Shown here: in pieces, positions 1-5,260 of the stretch
Position numbering within the stretch: position 1 is the stretch's first letter
Layout of the letters: each line of letters begins with the position of its first letter
Source of the DNA: an archaeon
GTDB taxonomy: Archaea; Methanobacteriota; Methanobacteria; Methanobacteriales; Methanobacteriaceae
NCBI GenBank assembly: GCA_024409145.1
Contig: JAKSUF010000089.1
Coordinates: 1 to 6,268 of the forward strand
Length of the DNA: 6,268 nucleotides
Reading direction: 5' to 3'
Position numbers and translations under genes: made by a program
Notes under the pieces: generated by a model
Told to the model about the DNA's origin: nothing
What the model saw: the letters and a program-made list of their open reading frames with translations, nothing else
Database searches by the model: none

Positions 1-90
1 CACAAACAGTACTCATGCATAAAAATAATAAAAACATAGATATTAATATTATATTATTTTTATTAAAAAATATCATTTTAAACACCAATA

Positions 91-110
91 ATCTTTTTTT
101 CTTTTTTTAT
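91..110 (+). terminator. Possible oligo-T terminator of a gene left of the window
   Basis: Two runs of seven T separated by one C lie at 94-100 and 102-108. Archaeal RNA polymerase often terminates at such T tracts without a hairpin, so this could end a plus-strand transcript entering from the left. No upstream gene is visible, and the surrounding DNA is so A+T-rich that such runs can occur by chance. Confidence 0.25.
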
Positions 111-120
111 TGTTTTATTA

Positions 121-156
121 TTTAATGTATATATAATTTATTTAAAGTATATATAA
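121..156 (+). promoter_or_regulatory. Twin TATA-like direct repeats, probable original promoter of the 362-631 gene
   Basis: GTATATATAA occurs at 127-136 and again at 147-156, inside a 20-bp-spaced repeat (121-136 and 141-156 match at 15 of 16 positions). The second copy abuts the left end of the MITE-like element. If the 185-bp element is removed, the TATA centre near 152 lies about 25 bp before the ATG now at 362, the usual archaeal distance from TATA box to transcription start. This suggests it was the promoter of the small membrane protein gene. Promoter function is inferred. Confidence 0.45.
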
Positions 157-341
157 GGCTCTGTCAAAAACTATGGGGTTAGAGAAAAAATTCAAAATTT
201 AATTTAGAAAAAATTAATTCTGAAATTAATAATTTGGAACTTAAATTTCTAAAATAAACCTAGATTAATTTATTTCATAACAAATTCTAAAAGAGATTAA
301 AGTTTTAAAAAATTCAAAACCCTATAGTTTTTGACAGTGCC
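157..341. mobile_element. 185-bp MITE-like non-autonomous element with 24-bp terminal inverted repeats
   Basis: The left end (157-180, beginning GGCTCTGTCAAAAACTAT) and the reverse complement of the right end (318-341) match at 22 of 24 positions. The inside is A+T-rich and has no open frame, so the element cannot encode a transposase and would need one in trans. Ends beginning GGCTCTGTCAAAA resemble those of several insertion-sequence families, but the family cannot be assigned here. A 2-bp AA duplication (155-156 and 342-343) is plausible because its removal restores the neighbouring 20-bp repeat. The element sits between a TATA box and the start of the 362-631 gene. Confidence 0.75.
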
Positions 342-361
342 AATTTATTAATTTAGTATTT

Positions 362-631
362 ATGGATGATATTATGAAAACAAGGCTTAGAAATGTTAAA
401 GACAAAAAAGAAATGGAAAGAATGGTTGATGACTTTATTACTATGGGATATACAATTTCAGAACAAGGAGAAAAATCTGTTAAAATGATATATAAGAAAT
501 ATGGAGGTATTGGTTCTCATATTATTATTCTTATTCTATTCTGTTGGACTTTTCTAATTGCTAATGTTCTTTGGTTAGTATACAATTACTTCGTTAACAG
601 TGAAGAAGTTATCATTAGAATTGAAGAATAA
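362..631 (+). CDS. Small single-pass membrane protein of unknown function
   Basis: An 89-residue protein. Residues 1-47 are charged and probably cytosolic (a NVKDKKEMERMVDDFITMGY stretch at 11-30). Residues about 53-77 form one hydrophobic membrane segment holding a W-T-F...N...Y pattern. A short charged tail ends VIIRIEE. The layout (short soluble N-terminus with an 'I-T-x-G-Y' stretch, one membrane segment, beta-like acidic tail) resembles small uncharacterised proteins I recall from methanogens and other euryarchaea. No function is known to me. Met5 (ATG at 374) is an alternative start: it begins MKTRLRN, has GGATGAT a few bases upstream, and lies about 27 bp after a TATA-like AATTTATTA at 342-350. 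The MITE-like element directly upstream may have changed its expression. It appears to be a single-gene transcript closed by the hairpin at 657-691. Confidence 0.7.
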   Translation: MDDIMKTRLRNVKDKKEMERMVDDFITMGYTISEQGEKSVKMIYKKYGGIGSHIIILILFCWTFLIANVLWLVYNYFVNSEEVIIRIEE

Positions 632-656
632 TTCTATTTATTTTAATGGTTCATAA

Positions 657-698
657 TAGAAGTTATCTAATTATTTTTTGGATAACTTCTAATTTCTT
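657..698 (+). terminator. Hairpin terminator after the small membrane protein gene
   Basis: An inverted repeat at 657-670 and 678-691 forms a 14-bp stem with one G-T pair (core AGAAGTTATC/GATAACTTCT) and a 7-base loop. It is followed by a T-rich stretch (693-700) and lies 25 bp after the stop codon, as expected of a transcription terminator. Confidence 0.65.
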
Positions 699-720
699 TC
701 TTATTTACATTATATTTTAA

Positions 721-905
721 ATTTTTAATGAGATTGTAATTAAAGCTATTGGCCAGACTAACGGTGTAGCAGATAAAGTAGAATCTAATTTTAAAGAGTT
801 TGTTCTTCTGCTAATTCAAGTATGAAAGCTACTTCTCAAGCTACTAATAAAGTAGCTTCTTCTTTTGATAAAATAAATCTCATTAGTAAATTATCGTTTA
901 AATAA
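721..905 (+). pseudogene. Frameshifted remnant, possibly the N-terminus of a phage tail tape-measure protein
   Basis: Two overlapping open stretches in different frames read like one protein. Frame A (721-822) gives EIVIKAIGQTNGVADKVESN followed by FKEF, then runs into TGA at 823. Frame B, from about 807, gives SANSSMKATSQATNKVASSF then DKINLISKLSFK and stops at 903-905. The join near 800-807 implies loss of one base or gain of two. There is no usable start: the ATG at 728 is out of frame and stops after two codons. The 'I-x-I-K-A' opening followed by Ser/Ala/Thr/Lys-rich helical sequence resembles the beginning of phage tail tape-measure proteins, which points to a decayed prophage fragment. 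The coding character is fairly clear; the family is an inference from composition and pattern. Confidence 0.45.
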
Positions 906-1080
906 ATTCGTTAAATGAAAATATTACGAAACATTTAGAACTATAAATAATAATTTAATTGTTGATTATCTTATTAATATAAAAAGTATAAAAAATCTAG
1001 CCTATAATATTGAGATTTAAATTATGATTTAGATTCAAATTAGGTTTCTAAATAGTAATATGTTAATAATCATGTTGTTT
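906..1080. other. A+T-rich intergenic DNA with no recognised feature
   Basis: No open frame of useful length, RNA gene or strong inverted repeat is visible between the frameshifted remnant and the 59-bp repeats. It may be further decayed sequence of the same origin as the remnant, but nothing recognisable is left. Confidence 0.4.
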
Positions 1081-1198
1081 AATTTCTTGATGGGGTGTGT
1101 AAAATTAGTGGATTTAAGAGTAAAAAGTTTAAAAAAAGTAATTTCTTGAGTGAGTAGATAAAATAAGTGGGATTATGAGTAAAAGGTTTAAAAAAAGA
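1081..1198. repeat. Two tandem copies of a 59-bp direct repeat
   Basis: Units 1081-1139 and 1140-1198 align without gaps and match at 47 of 59 positions. Both begin AATTTCTTGA and end in a G-T-T-T-A7-G stretch. A third copy appears to begin at 1199 (AATTTC) and then diverges. No open reading frame is involved. The repeats lie just past the 3' end of the flavodoxin-like gene, and each unit gives a T7 run on the minus strand, so they may serve as its terminators. The divergence between units suggests an old duplication. Confidence 0.65.
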
Positions 1199-1200
1199 AA
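1187..1200 (-). terminator. Oligo-T terminator of the flavodoxin-like gene
   Basis: On the minus strand, TTTC followed by T7 lies about 15 bp after the flavodoxin-like stop codon. A second T7 tract (1131-1137) follows 59 bp further on in the other repeat unit. Such tracts are typical archaeal termination signals; no hairpin is present. Confidence 0.4.
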
Positions 1201-1214
1201 TTTCAAGTATTGAT

Positions 1215-1700
1215 TTATTTATAAAGATTTAAATCTAATACTTGTATTAATGATTCAGTGTCAAGAATAATTTGAGTTTCACTTTTATTTTTAGTTTTTA
1301 AAGTAAATCTTTCAATTACTCTTCCACCTCTTGCTTTAACTTTAGACTCCATTTTATCAAGAGCAATTTCATTTTCAGAATCTACTGAAAATAAGACAAT
1401 ATCTTTTCCAACTAAATTACAATTATCAATAATTGTGTTAATAGCAGGAGTTGGATTATTCACCCAAGTTGGAGTTCCAAAATAAATTATGTCAAATTCA
1501 CTAAGATTTAATGAGGAAGGATAAATTTTTGTTTTAGTTTCTCTATATGCATCAATAGTTGAGCTTAGTTTATTCATAATTCCATTTCTCTTTTTCAAGT
1601 CTTTTATTTCACAAATGTAGCATGATAAACTTTTAGCTATTGTTTCACTAATTAATTTAGTTGTTCCATTTTCTGAATAATAAATAATTAATGTTTTCAT
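1215..1700 (-). CDS. Flavodoxin-like protein
   Basis: A 161-residue protein with the flavodoxin fold, expected to bind FMN and carry electrons or reduce a small substrate in the cytosol. It opens with a beta strand and phosphate-binding loop, KTLIIYYSENGTTK (residues 2-15, with Ser9, Thr13 and Thr14 in the S/T-x-x-G-x-T position). The second flavin-contact region is IIYFGTPTWVNNPTP (71-85), and a third strand is DIVLFSVDSEN (100-110), where the Gly-rich loop of classical flavodoxins is replaced. Length fits short-chain flavodoxins. There are no iron-sulfur cysteine motifs and no membrane segment, so it is not a flavodiiron protein. The start is supported by AAAGGAGGA a few bases upstream. It appears to be a single-gene unit with its own promoter and T-tract terminators. 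The redox partner is unknown. Confidence 0.85.
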   Translation of the reverse strand: MKTLIIYYSENGTTKLISETIAKSLSCYICEIKDLKKRNGIMNKLSSTIDAYRETKTKIYPSSLNLSEFDIIYFGTPTWVNNPTPAINTIIDNCNLVGKDIVLFSVDSENEIALDKMESKVKARGGRVIERFTLKTKNKSETQIILDTESLIQVLDLNLYK

Positions 1701-1704
1701 TTTA

Positions 1705-1713
1705 TCCTCCTTT
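1705..1713 (-). promoter_or_regulatory. Strong Shine-Dalgarno site of the flavodoxin-like gene
   Basis: AAAGGAGGA on the minus strand lies 4 bases before the ATG at 1700-1698. It is the strongest ribosome-binding site in the window and fixes the start. Confidence 0.8.
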
Positions 1714-1743
1714 TCATTTTTAATTTTTATAGCTTAATAATAG

Positions 1744-1752
1744 GTTATATAA
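1744..1752 (-). promoter_or_regulatory. Candidate TATA box of the flavodoxin-like gene
   Basis: ATTATATAA on the minus strand would place transcription start near 1720, leaving a leader of about 20 bases that contains the Shine-Dalgarno site. The spacing is right, but the whole region is A+T-rich and other TATA-like stretches exist. Confidence 0.35.
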
Positions 1753-1862
1753 TATTTATTTTTATTATATTTTATATTTTGTGTAATAATTATTATATTT
1801 TAAATATTTTAGTTCTTGAATATTGAATATATCTTGGAAATAAGTGGATTATATGTTAGGTA

Positions 1863-2882
1863 TTATGGATGTAAACCAAACATTTTTAATCCAGCGGTTT
1901 CATCAAATCCGCACATAATATTCATGTTATGGACTGCTTGTCCAGATGCACCTTTAACAAGATTGTCAATAGCTGAAACAATAACGAGTCTTCCAGTATT
2001 ATCTATTTCGAAACATCCAATATGTGCATAGTTTGATCCACGAACACTACTTAATCTTGGAATTTCACCATCTTCTAATACTTTTACGAATGGTTCATCT
2101 TTATATTGTTTTTTATAAATTTCTAAGATTTCTTCACTTGTAATTTCATTTGCATTATCATTTAAGAAACAATGGTTAGTTGTTAATATTCCTCTGTTTA
2201 CAGGTACTAAATGAGGAGTAAATGATATTTTGACATCAGAAAATGCTCCAAGTTCTTGTTGTATTTCTGGTGTGTGCCTATGTTTTGTAGCTTTATATGG
2301 ATTTACATTATCTCCAATATTTGGGTAATGAGTTGAAGTAGTTGGGCTGATTCCTGCACCACTTACGCCGGTTTTTGAGTCAAAAATCATTCTTTCTGCA
2401 AGCCCTGCTTTTGATAATGGGAATCCTGATAAAATAGCTCCAGTTACAAAACATCCTGGATTTCCAATAAGTGTTGCTTTTTTAATTTCTTCCCTATGGA
2501 TTTCTGGAAGTCCAAAAACTCCTTTTAAATCAGAAGTATGTTCGATTCCATACCATTTTTCATAAACTTCTACATCATTGAACCTATAATCTCCACTTAA
2601 ATCAATAACTTTTGCACCAGTTTCTAATAAACTTGGAACAATTTTCATAGATGCTCCATGTGGTGTTGCTGCAAATATTATGTCTGCATCAAGTTCATCA
2701 GGATTTTTATTTTTAAATACTAATCCAGAATCTCTGATGTGTGGATGTGTTTTATGTACTTCTTGTCCATCTAATTTTCTTGAAGTTATTTCAACAATAT
2801 CTGCTTCTGGATGGTTTAAAAGAATTCTAATTAATTCTCCACCAGTATATCCACTTCCTCCAACAATTGCTACATCAACCAT
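1863..2882 (-). CDS. argC: N-acetyl-gamma-glutamyl-phosphate reductase
   Basis: A 339-residue cytosolic enzyme of arginine biosynthesis. It reduces N-acetylglutamyl-5-phosphate to the semialdehyde with NADPH, the third step from glutamate. The N-terminal Rossmann domain opens VAIVGGSGYTGGEL (4-17), the NADP-binding loop. AATPHGAS (71-78) and IDLSGDYR (93-100) are family motifs. The catalytic cysteine is Cys144 in IGNPGCF, and the catalytic histidine is probably His203 in KHRHTPE. HLVPVNRGI (224-232) and the final domain (VSAIDNLVKGASGQAVHN, 302-319) are also typical. Length is normal for the family and no key residue is missing. The start has AGGAGA about 7 bases upstream (2890-2896). It follows ribL by 98 bp on the same strand; it may be read from hisA-ribL or from its own promoter (TATA-like AAATATAA, 2911-2918). 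No other arg gene is in the window. Confidence 0.97.
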   Translation of the reverse strand: MVDVAIVGGSGYTGGELIRILLNHPEADIVEITSRKLDGQEVHKTHPHIRDSGLVFKNKNPDELDADIIFAATPHGASMKIVPSLLETGAKVIDLSGDYRFNDVEVYEKWYGIEHTSDLKGVFGLPEIHREEIKKATLIGNPGCFVTGAILSGFPLSKAGLAERMIFDSKTGVSGAGISPTTSTHYPNIGDNVNPYKATKHRHTPEIQQELGAFSDVKISFTPHLVPVNRGILTTNHCFLNDNANEITSEEILEIYKKQYKDEPFVKVLEDGEIPRLSSVRGSNYAHIGCFEIDNTGRLVIVSAIDNLVKGASGQAVHNMNIMCGFDETAGLKMFGLHP

Positions 2883-2889
2883 TTTTAAA

Positions 2890-2896
2890 TCTCCTA
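2890..2896 (-). promoter_or_regulatory. Shine-Dalgarno site of argC
   Basis: AGGAGA on the minus strand, about 7 bases before the ATG at 2882, supports the chosen argC start, which also matches the family's conserved N-terminus (Rossmann loop at residues 8-13). Confidence 0.6.
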
Positions 2897-2930
2897 TGTT
2901 TATTATATCTTTATATTTTTATTATTGTAA

Positions 2931-2967
2931 TTTTTAGTTATTTTTTATTATTTTTTATTATTTTTTT
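2931..2967. repeat. Helically phased A/T tracts upstream of argC
   Basis: Runs of five, six, six and seven T begin at 2931, 2941, 2951 and 2961, exactly 10 bp apart; the last three lie in near-identical 10-bp units of the form A-T6-ATT. Tracts phased at about one helical turn are known to bend DNA. They lie 49-85 bp upstream of the argC start codon and just past the ribL stop. On the transcribed (minus) strand they are A runs, so they would not act as a U-tract terminator for ribL. Confidence 0.55.
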
Positions 2968-2981
2968 ATTCTAGTATAAGA

Positions 2982-3434
2982 TTATATTTTTCCAGTTTTG
3001 TCTTTAAAATCAGCTTCTTTGATTTTTTTAATAATTTTACAAGTACTGTCTAGTTCTCCGAACATATAATCTTTAACTCTAATAGCTTTTGCATCAATTC
3101 CTTCATTATCTAATGCATTTTGAAGTTTTTCAACATCATGGTCTTGGTCTGATCCAATAGCTATTATATCTGGTTTAATTTCTTTAACAATTTTAAACAT
3201 GTCTCCAGCATAACCTAGATATGCATCATCAACAGGTTTTAAATATTTTATCATCTCTAATCTTTGTTCTTCAGGTATAATTGGAATTCTTTTTCTTTTT
3301 TCCACAGTTGAATCTTTAGCTATAACGACTGTGAGGGTAGCATCTTCCCCTCCTAGTTCCTTAGCTTTTTCAAGGAATAAGACATGTCCGGGATGTAATA
3401 TGTCAAATGTTCCTGTTGCCATCACTTTTACCAT
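2982..3434 (-). CDS. ribL: Archaeal FAD synthetase (FMN adenylyltransferase)
   Basis: A 150-residue nucleotidyltransferase of the cytidylyltransferase fold. RibL-type enzymes transfer AMP from ATP to FMN to make FAD and differ from the bacterial bifunctional RibF. Motifs are GTFDILHPGH (8-17, with the HxGH nucleotide-binding signature at His14-His17), KRKRIPIIPEEQRLEMI (46-62) around the substrate site, and a C-terminal STCKII (130-135) in place of the ISSTxI-like motif. Length equals the archaeal family. Cys132 is the only cysteine. Glycerol-3-phosphate cytidylyltransferases look similar, but archaeal context and the EEQR motif favour RibL. The start lies 12 bp after the hisA stop, with a weak site (GAGCGTG) in the gap, so translation probably depends on the operon and perhaps on coupling. 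It supplies flavin cofactor for redox proteins such as the flavodoxin-like protein nearby (which itself would use FMN). Confidence 0.9.
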   Translation of the reverse strand: MVKVMATGTFDILHPGHVLFLEKAKELGGEDATLTVVIAKDSTVEKRKRIPIIPEEQRLEMIKYLKPVDDAYLGYAGDMFKIVKEIKPDIIAIGSDQDHDVEKLQNALDNEGIDAKAIRVKDYMFGELDSTCKIIKKIKEADFKDKTGKI

Positions 3435-3446
3435 TTTTGCACGCTC

Positions 3447-4190
3447 TTATTTATTTAATGTTTGGTACTTCAAAGCTTCTTTCAAGTCTATCTTGTTTTT
3501 GTATAATGCAGATCCAATAACTACTCCTTTTGCTCCAGTTTGTTGAAGTTGAGATAAATCGTCTAAGTTTGTAACTCCTCCAGAGTATACTATTGGAATA
3601 TCTACAGAATTTACAAGTTCAACAACAGGGTCAGTATAGAAACCACCGAGTAATCCTTCAACATCCACATTTGTGAATAAAATACTGCCTGCGCCATGTT
3701 CCTTGAATTCATTTGATAATTCAGATGGACTTTTATTAATATTTTCTTGCCATCCTTTAATAAGAACCTTATTGTCTTTACTATCTAAAGAAATCATAAT
3801 TCTCTCTGACCCATATTCTTCTGAAAGTTCTTTAATGGTTTCTGGATGTTCAATACCCATAGTTCCAATGATTAATCTTTCAATATCTAAATCTAGGAGT
3901 TTTTTTGCATATTCTATGCTTCTGATTCCTCCACCTAGTTGTATTGGGACAGATAATTCATTTAAAATCTTTTTAATTACTTGGAAACTTGTATTTCCAT
4001 GGATAGTGCCATCTAAATCAATTATGTGGATGGTTTCTGCACCTATATCTTCCCATTGTTTAGCTACTTTTTCAGGGTTTTCTATTTGAACCATTTCAGT
4101 TCCAGGTTCTCCTTGAACTAATTGTACACATTTCCCATTTTTTATGTCTACTGCAGGCATTATTAACATTTTATCTTCTTGGAATGACAT
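3447..4190 (-). CDS. hisA: Phosphoribosylformimino-AICAR phosphate isomerase (ProFAR isomerase)
   Basis: A 247-residue (beta/alpha)8-barrel enzyme of histidine biosynthesis that performs the Amadori-type opening of ProFAR to PRFAR. The catalytic acid/base pair is Asp15 (in MPAVDIKNGK, 11-20) and Asp136 (in ISLDSKDN), with Thr173 in LFTNVDVEG near the active site. GGGIR (86-90), YSGGVT (202-207) and IGSALY (225-230) bind the two phosphates. The preserved SLD and KGW motifs separate it from HisF. The protein has about seven more N-terminal residues than typical HisA; Met8 would match the usual start, but AAGGTG lies 5-6 bases before Met1 and no comparable site precedes Met8. It is the first gene of a probable hisA-ribL (-argC) unit; other his genes are not in the window. 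Confidence 0.96.
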   Translation of the reverse strand: MSFQEDKMLIMPAVDIKNGKCVQLVQGEPGTEMVQIENPEKVAKQWEDIGAETIHIIDLDGTIHGNTSFQVIKKILNELSVPIQLGGGIRSIEYAKKLLDLDIERLIIGTMGIEHPETIKELSEEYGSERIMISLDSKDNKVLIKGWQENINKSPSELSNEFKEHGAGSILFTNVDVEGLLGGFYTDPVVELVNSVDIPIVYSGGVTNLDDLSQLQQTGAKGVVIGSALYKNKIDLKEALKYQTLNK

Positions 4191-4195
4191 ATAAG

Positions 4196-4201
4196 CACCT
4201 T
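4196..4201 (-). promoter_or_regulatory. Shine-Dalgarno site deciding the hisA start
   Basis: AAGGTG on the minus strand, 5 bases before the ATG at 4190, matches the archaeal consensus GGAGGTGATC and favours Met1 over the more family-typical Met8. Confidence 0.55.
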
Positions 4202-4226
4202 ATAGTTAATATAATTTATAGTTCTT

Positions 4227-4238
4227 ATTATATTTATT
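4227..4238 (-). promoter_or_regulatory. Candidate TATA box of the hisA-ribL unit
   Basis: AAATAAATATAA-like sequence on the minus strand would place transcription start near 4207, giving a leader of about 17 bases that includes the Shine-Dalgarno site. The spacing suits an archaeal promoter, but A+T richness weakens the call. Confidence 0.35.
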
Positions 4239-4260
4239 TAATTAATTTAATATATTTTAT

Positions 4261-4325
4261 TTAATTAATAGTTTTCAATAATTCTTTTAATTATTTTGGA
4301 ATTTTTAATTAATAATTTTCAATAA
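4261..4325. repeat. Direct repeat duplicating the 3' end of the NudC gene
   Basis: Positions 4261-4281 and 4305-4325 match at 20 of 21 bases, 44 bp apart. The second copy spans the stop codon and the last codons of the NudC gene. Read on the minus strand, the outer copy encodes a similar end (RIIENY-stop against NFIENY-stop), but 44 bp is not a multiple of three and the real stop comes first, so it is not translated. It may be a relic of a duplicated or replaced gene end. Confidence 0.5.
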
Positions 4326-5199
4326 AATTCTTAAGTAATCTTGATGAGATTGAAATATTTGTCTCAGGTAATTCTATTTCTTCTTTTTTAAACCAATCTG
4401 CTTCAAGTATTTCGTAGTTGTCTACTTTTATTTCTCCTGATTTGTATTTGCATGTAAATGCAATCATTAAAGAGTTTGGATATGGCCAAGATTGGCTTCC
4501 AAAATATTTTAAATCTTCTACTTCAACCCCTACTTCTTCTTTTACTTCTCTATGGACTGCATCTTCAATGGTCTCTCCTACTTCCATAAATCCCGCTATA
4601 AGTGCAGGTTTTTTAGTTTTGTGGTAAGAATGTGTTGCCATTAATAATTTATTTTCTATATTTCCATTTTCGTCTCTGTCTTCTTTTATTATTGTTGTGA
4701 TAATTGCTGGAGAAATTCTTGTAAAACTCATAAATCCACATTGTGGACAAACTTTTGCTCTTTCAATATCTGATTGGTATGTTTTAGTTCCACATCTTCC
4801 ACAATATTGGTGGTTATTTTCCCATTCAAGTAATTGGATTGCTCTTCCAGCTATTAAATAGACTTCTTCATCAATATTAAAAATCTCATTTAATGGTATG
4901 AATTTTCCTTTAATATTTTTGTTAGGTTCTTCTATTTCTATAGTATATGTATCTTTAAAATAGAATTCTCCTAAATGCATTTTGTTCTTAATATCTTCTT
5001 CATTAATTCCAATATCTTTTAAATTTTCGATTAATGGTATATTATTATCTATTATTAATAATTCTCTATTATTAAATATGAAATAATATTGTTCTTTTGT
5101 ATTTTTGATATCACTTTCAAGATTGTAATTTGAATAGATATTTGTACAATTGGTGTTTTTTGATGTTAATTTAGTATTGTCTTTTGAATTTAATTTCAT
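4309..5199 (-). CDS. nudC: NADH pyrophosphatase of the NudC type (zinc ribbon plus Nudix domain)
   Basis: A 296-residue cytosolic hydrolase expected to split NADH or NAD+ into nicotinamide mononucleotide and AMP; bacterial NudC also removes NAD caps from RNA. Residues about 38-118 form the degenerate N-terminal domain ending in AGRAIQLLEW. A zinc ribbon follows with Cys133, Cys136, Cys151 and Cys154. The Nudix box at 203-225 is complete (G-x5-E-x7-R-E-V-x-E-E-x-G-V). SQSWPYPNSLM (235-245) is the NADH-diphosphatase signature, with Ser replacing the Pro of the usual SQPWPFP. The first 36 residues are an Asn/Lys/Thr-rich tail absent from Escherichia coli NudC (257 residues). No Shine-Dalgarno site precedes the ATG, but a good TATA box lies about 27 bp upstream, so the mRNA is probably leaderless, which supports this start; the next Met, 74, would cut the domain. 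It ends 118 bp before hisA. Confidence 0.92.
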   Translation of the reverse strand: MKLNSKDNTKLTSKNTNCTNIYSNYNLESDIKNTKEQYYFIFNNRELLIIDNNIPLIENLKDIGINEEDIKNKMHLGEFYFKDTYTIEIEEPNKNIKGKFIPLNEIFNIDEEVYLIAGRAIQLLEWENNHQYCGRCGTKTYQSDIERAKVCPQCGFMSFTRISPAIITTIIKEDRDENGNIENKLLMATHSYHKTKKPALIAGFMEVGETIEDAVHREVKEEVGVEVEDLKYFGSQSWPYPNSLMIAFTCKYKSGEIKVDNYEILEADWFKKEEIELPETNISISSRLLKNFIENY

Positions 5200-5222
5200 A
5201 TTATTATCTTTGTTAATTTTAT

Positions 5223-5230
5223 TTTATAAA
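5223..5230 (-). promoter_or_regulatory. TATA box of the NudC gene, implying a leaderless mRNA
   Basis: TTTATAAA on the minus strand, preceded by the purine-rich GAAAAGTAAA that could serve as the TFB recognition element, is centred about 27 bp before the NudC ATG. That is the normal archaeal TATA-to-start distance, so transcription should begin at or within a base or two of the start codon. Confidence 0.6.
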
Positions 5231-5260
5231 TTTACTTTTCATCGAAAAATTTAAATATTA

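Noticed and set aside
1..20. Minus-strand ATG codons at the left edge (MSTVC or MHEYCL reading out of the window)
   Set aside because: Only five or six codons are inside the window, there is no ribosome-binding site, and nothing identifies a product.
3..122. Plus-strand open stretch with Met at 15, rich in Asn, Ile, Leu and Phe
   Set aside because: It translates pure A+T-rich DNA including T runs, and has no ribosome-binding site or conserved look.
1081..1198. CRISPR or coding repeat for the 59-bp units
   Set aside because: There are only two diverged tandem copies with no spacers, and no reading frame runs through them.
2939..2970. T-rich repeats as the terminator of ribL
   Set aside because: ribL is on the minus strand, where these runs are A and cannot form a U tract in the RNA.
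1816..4627. Plus-strand open frames opposite argC, ribL, hisA and nudC
   Set aside because: They are antisense shadows of well-supported genes and show no conserved motifs or start signals of their own.
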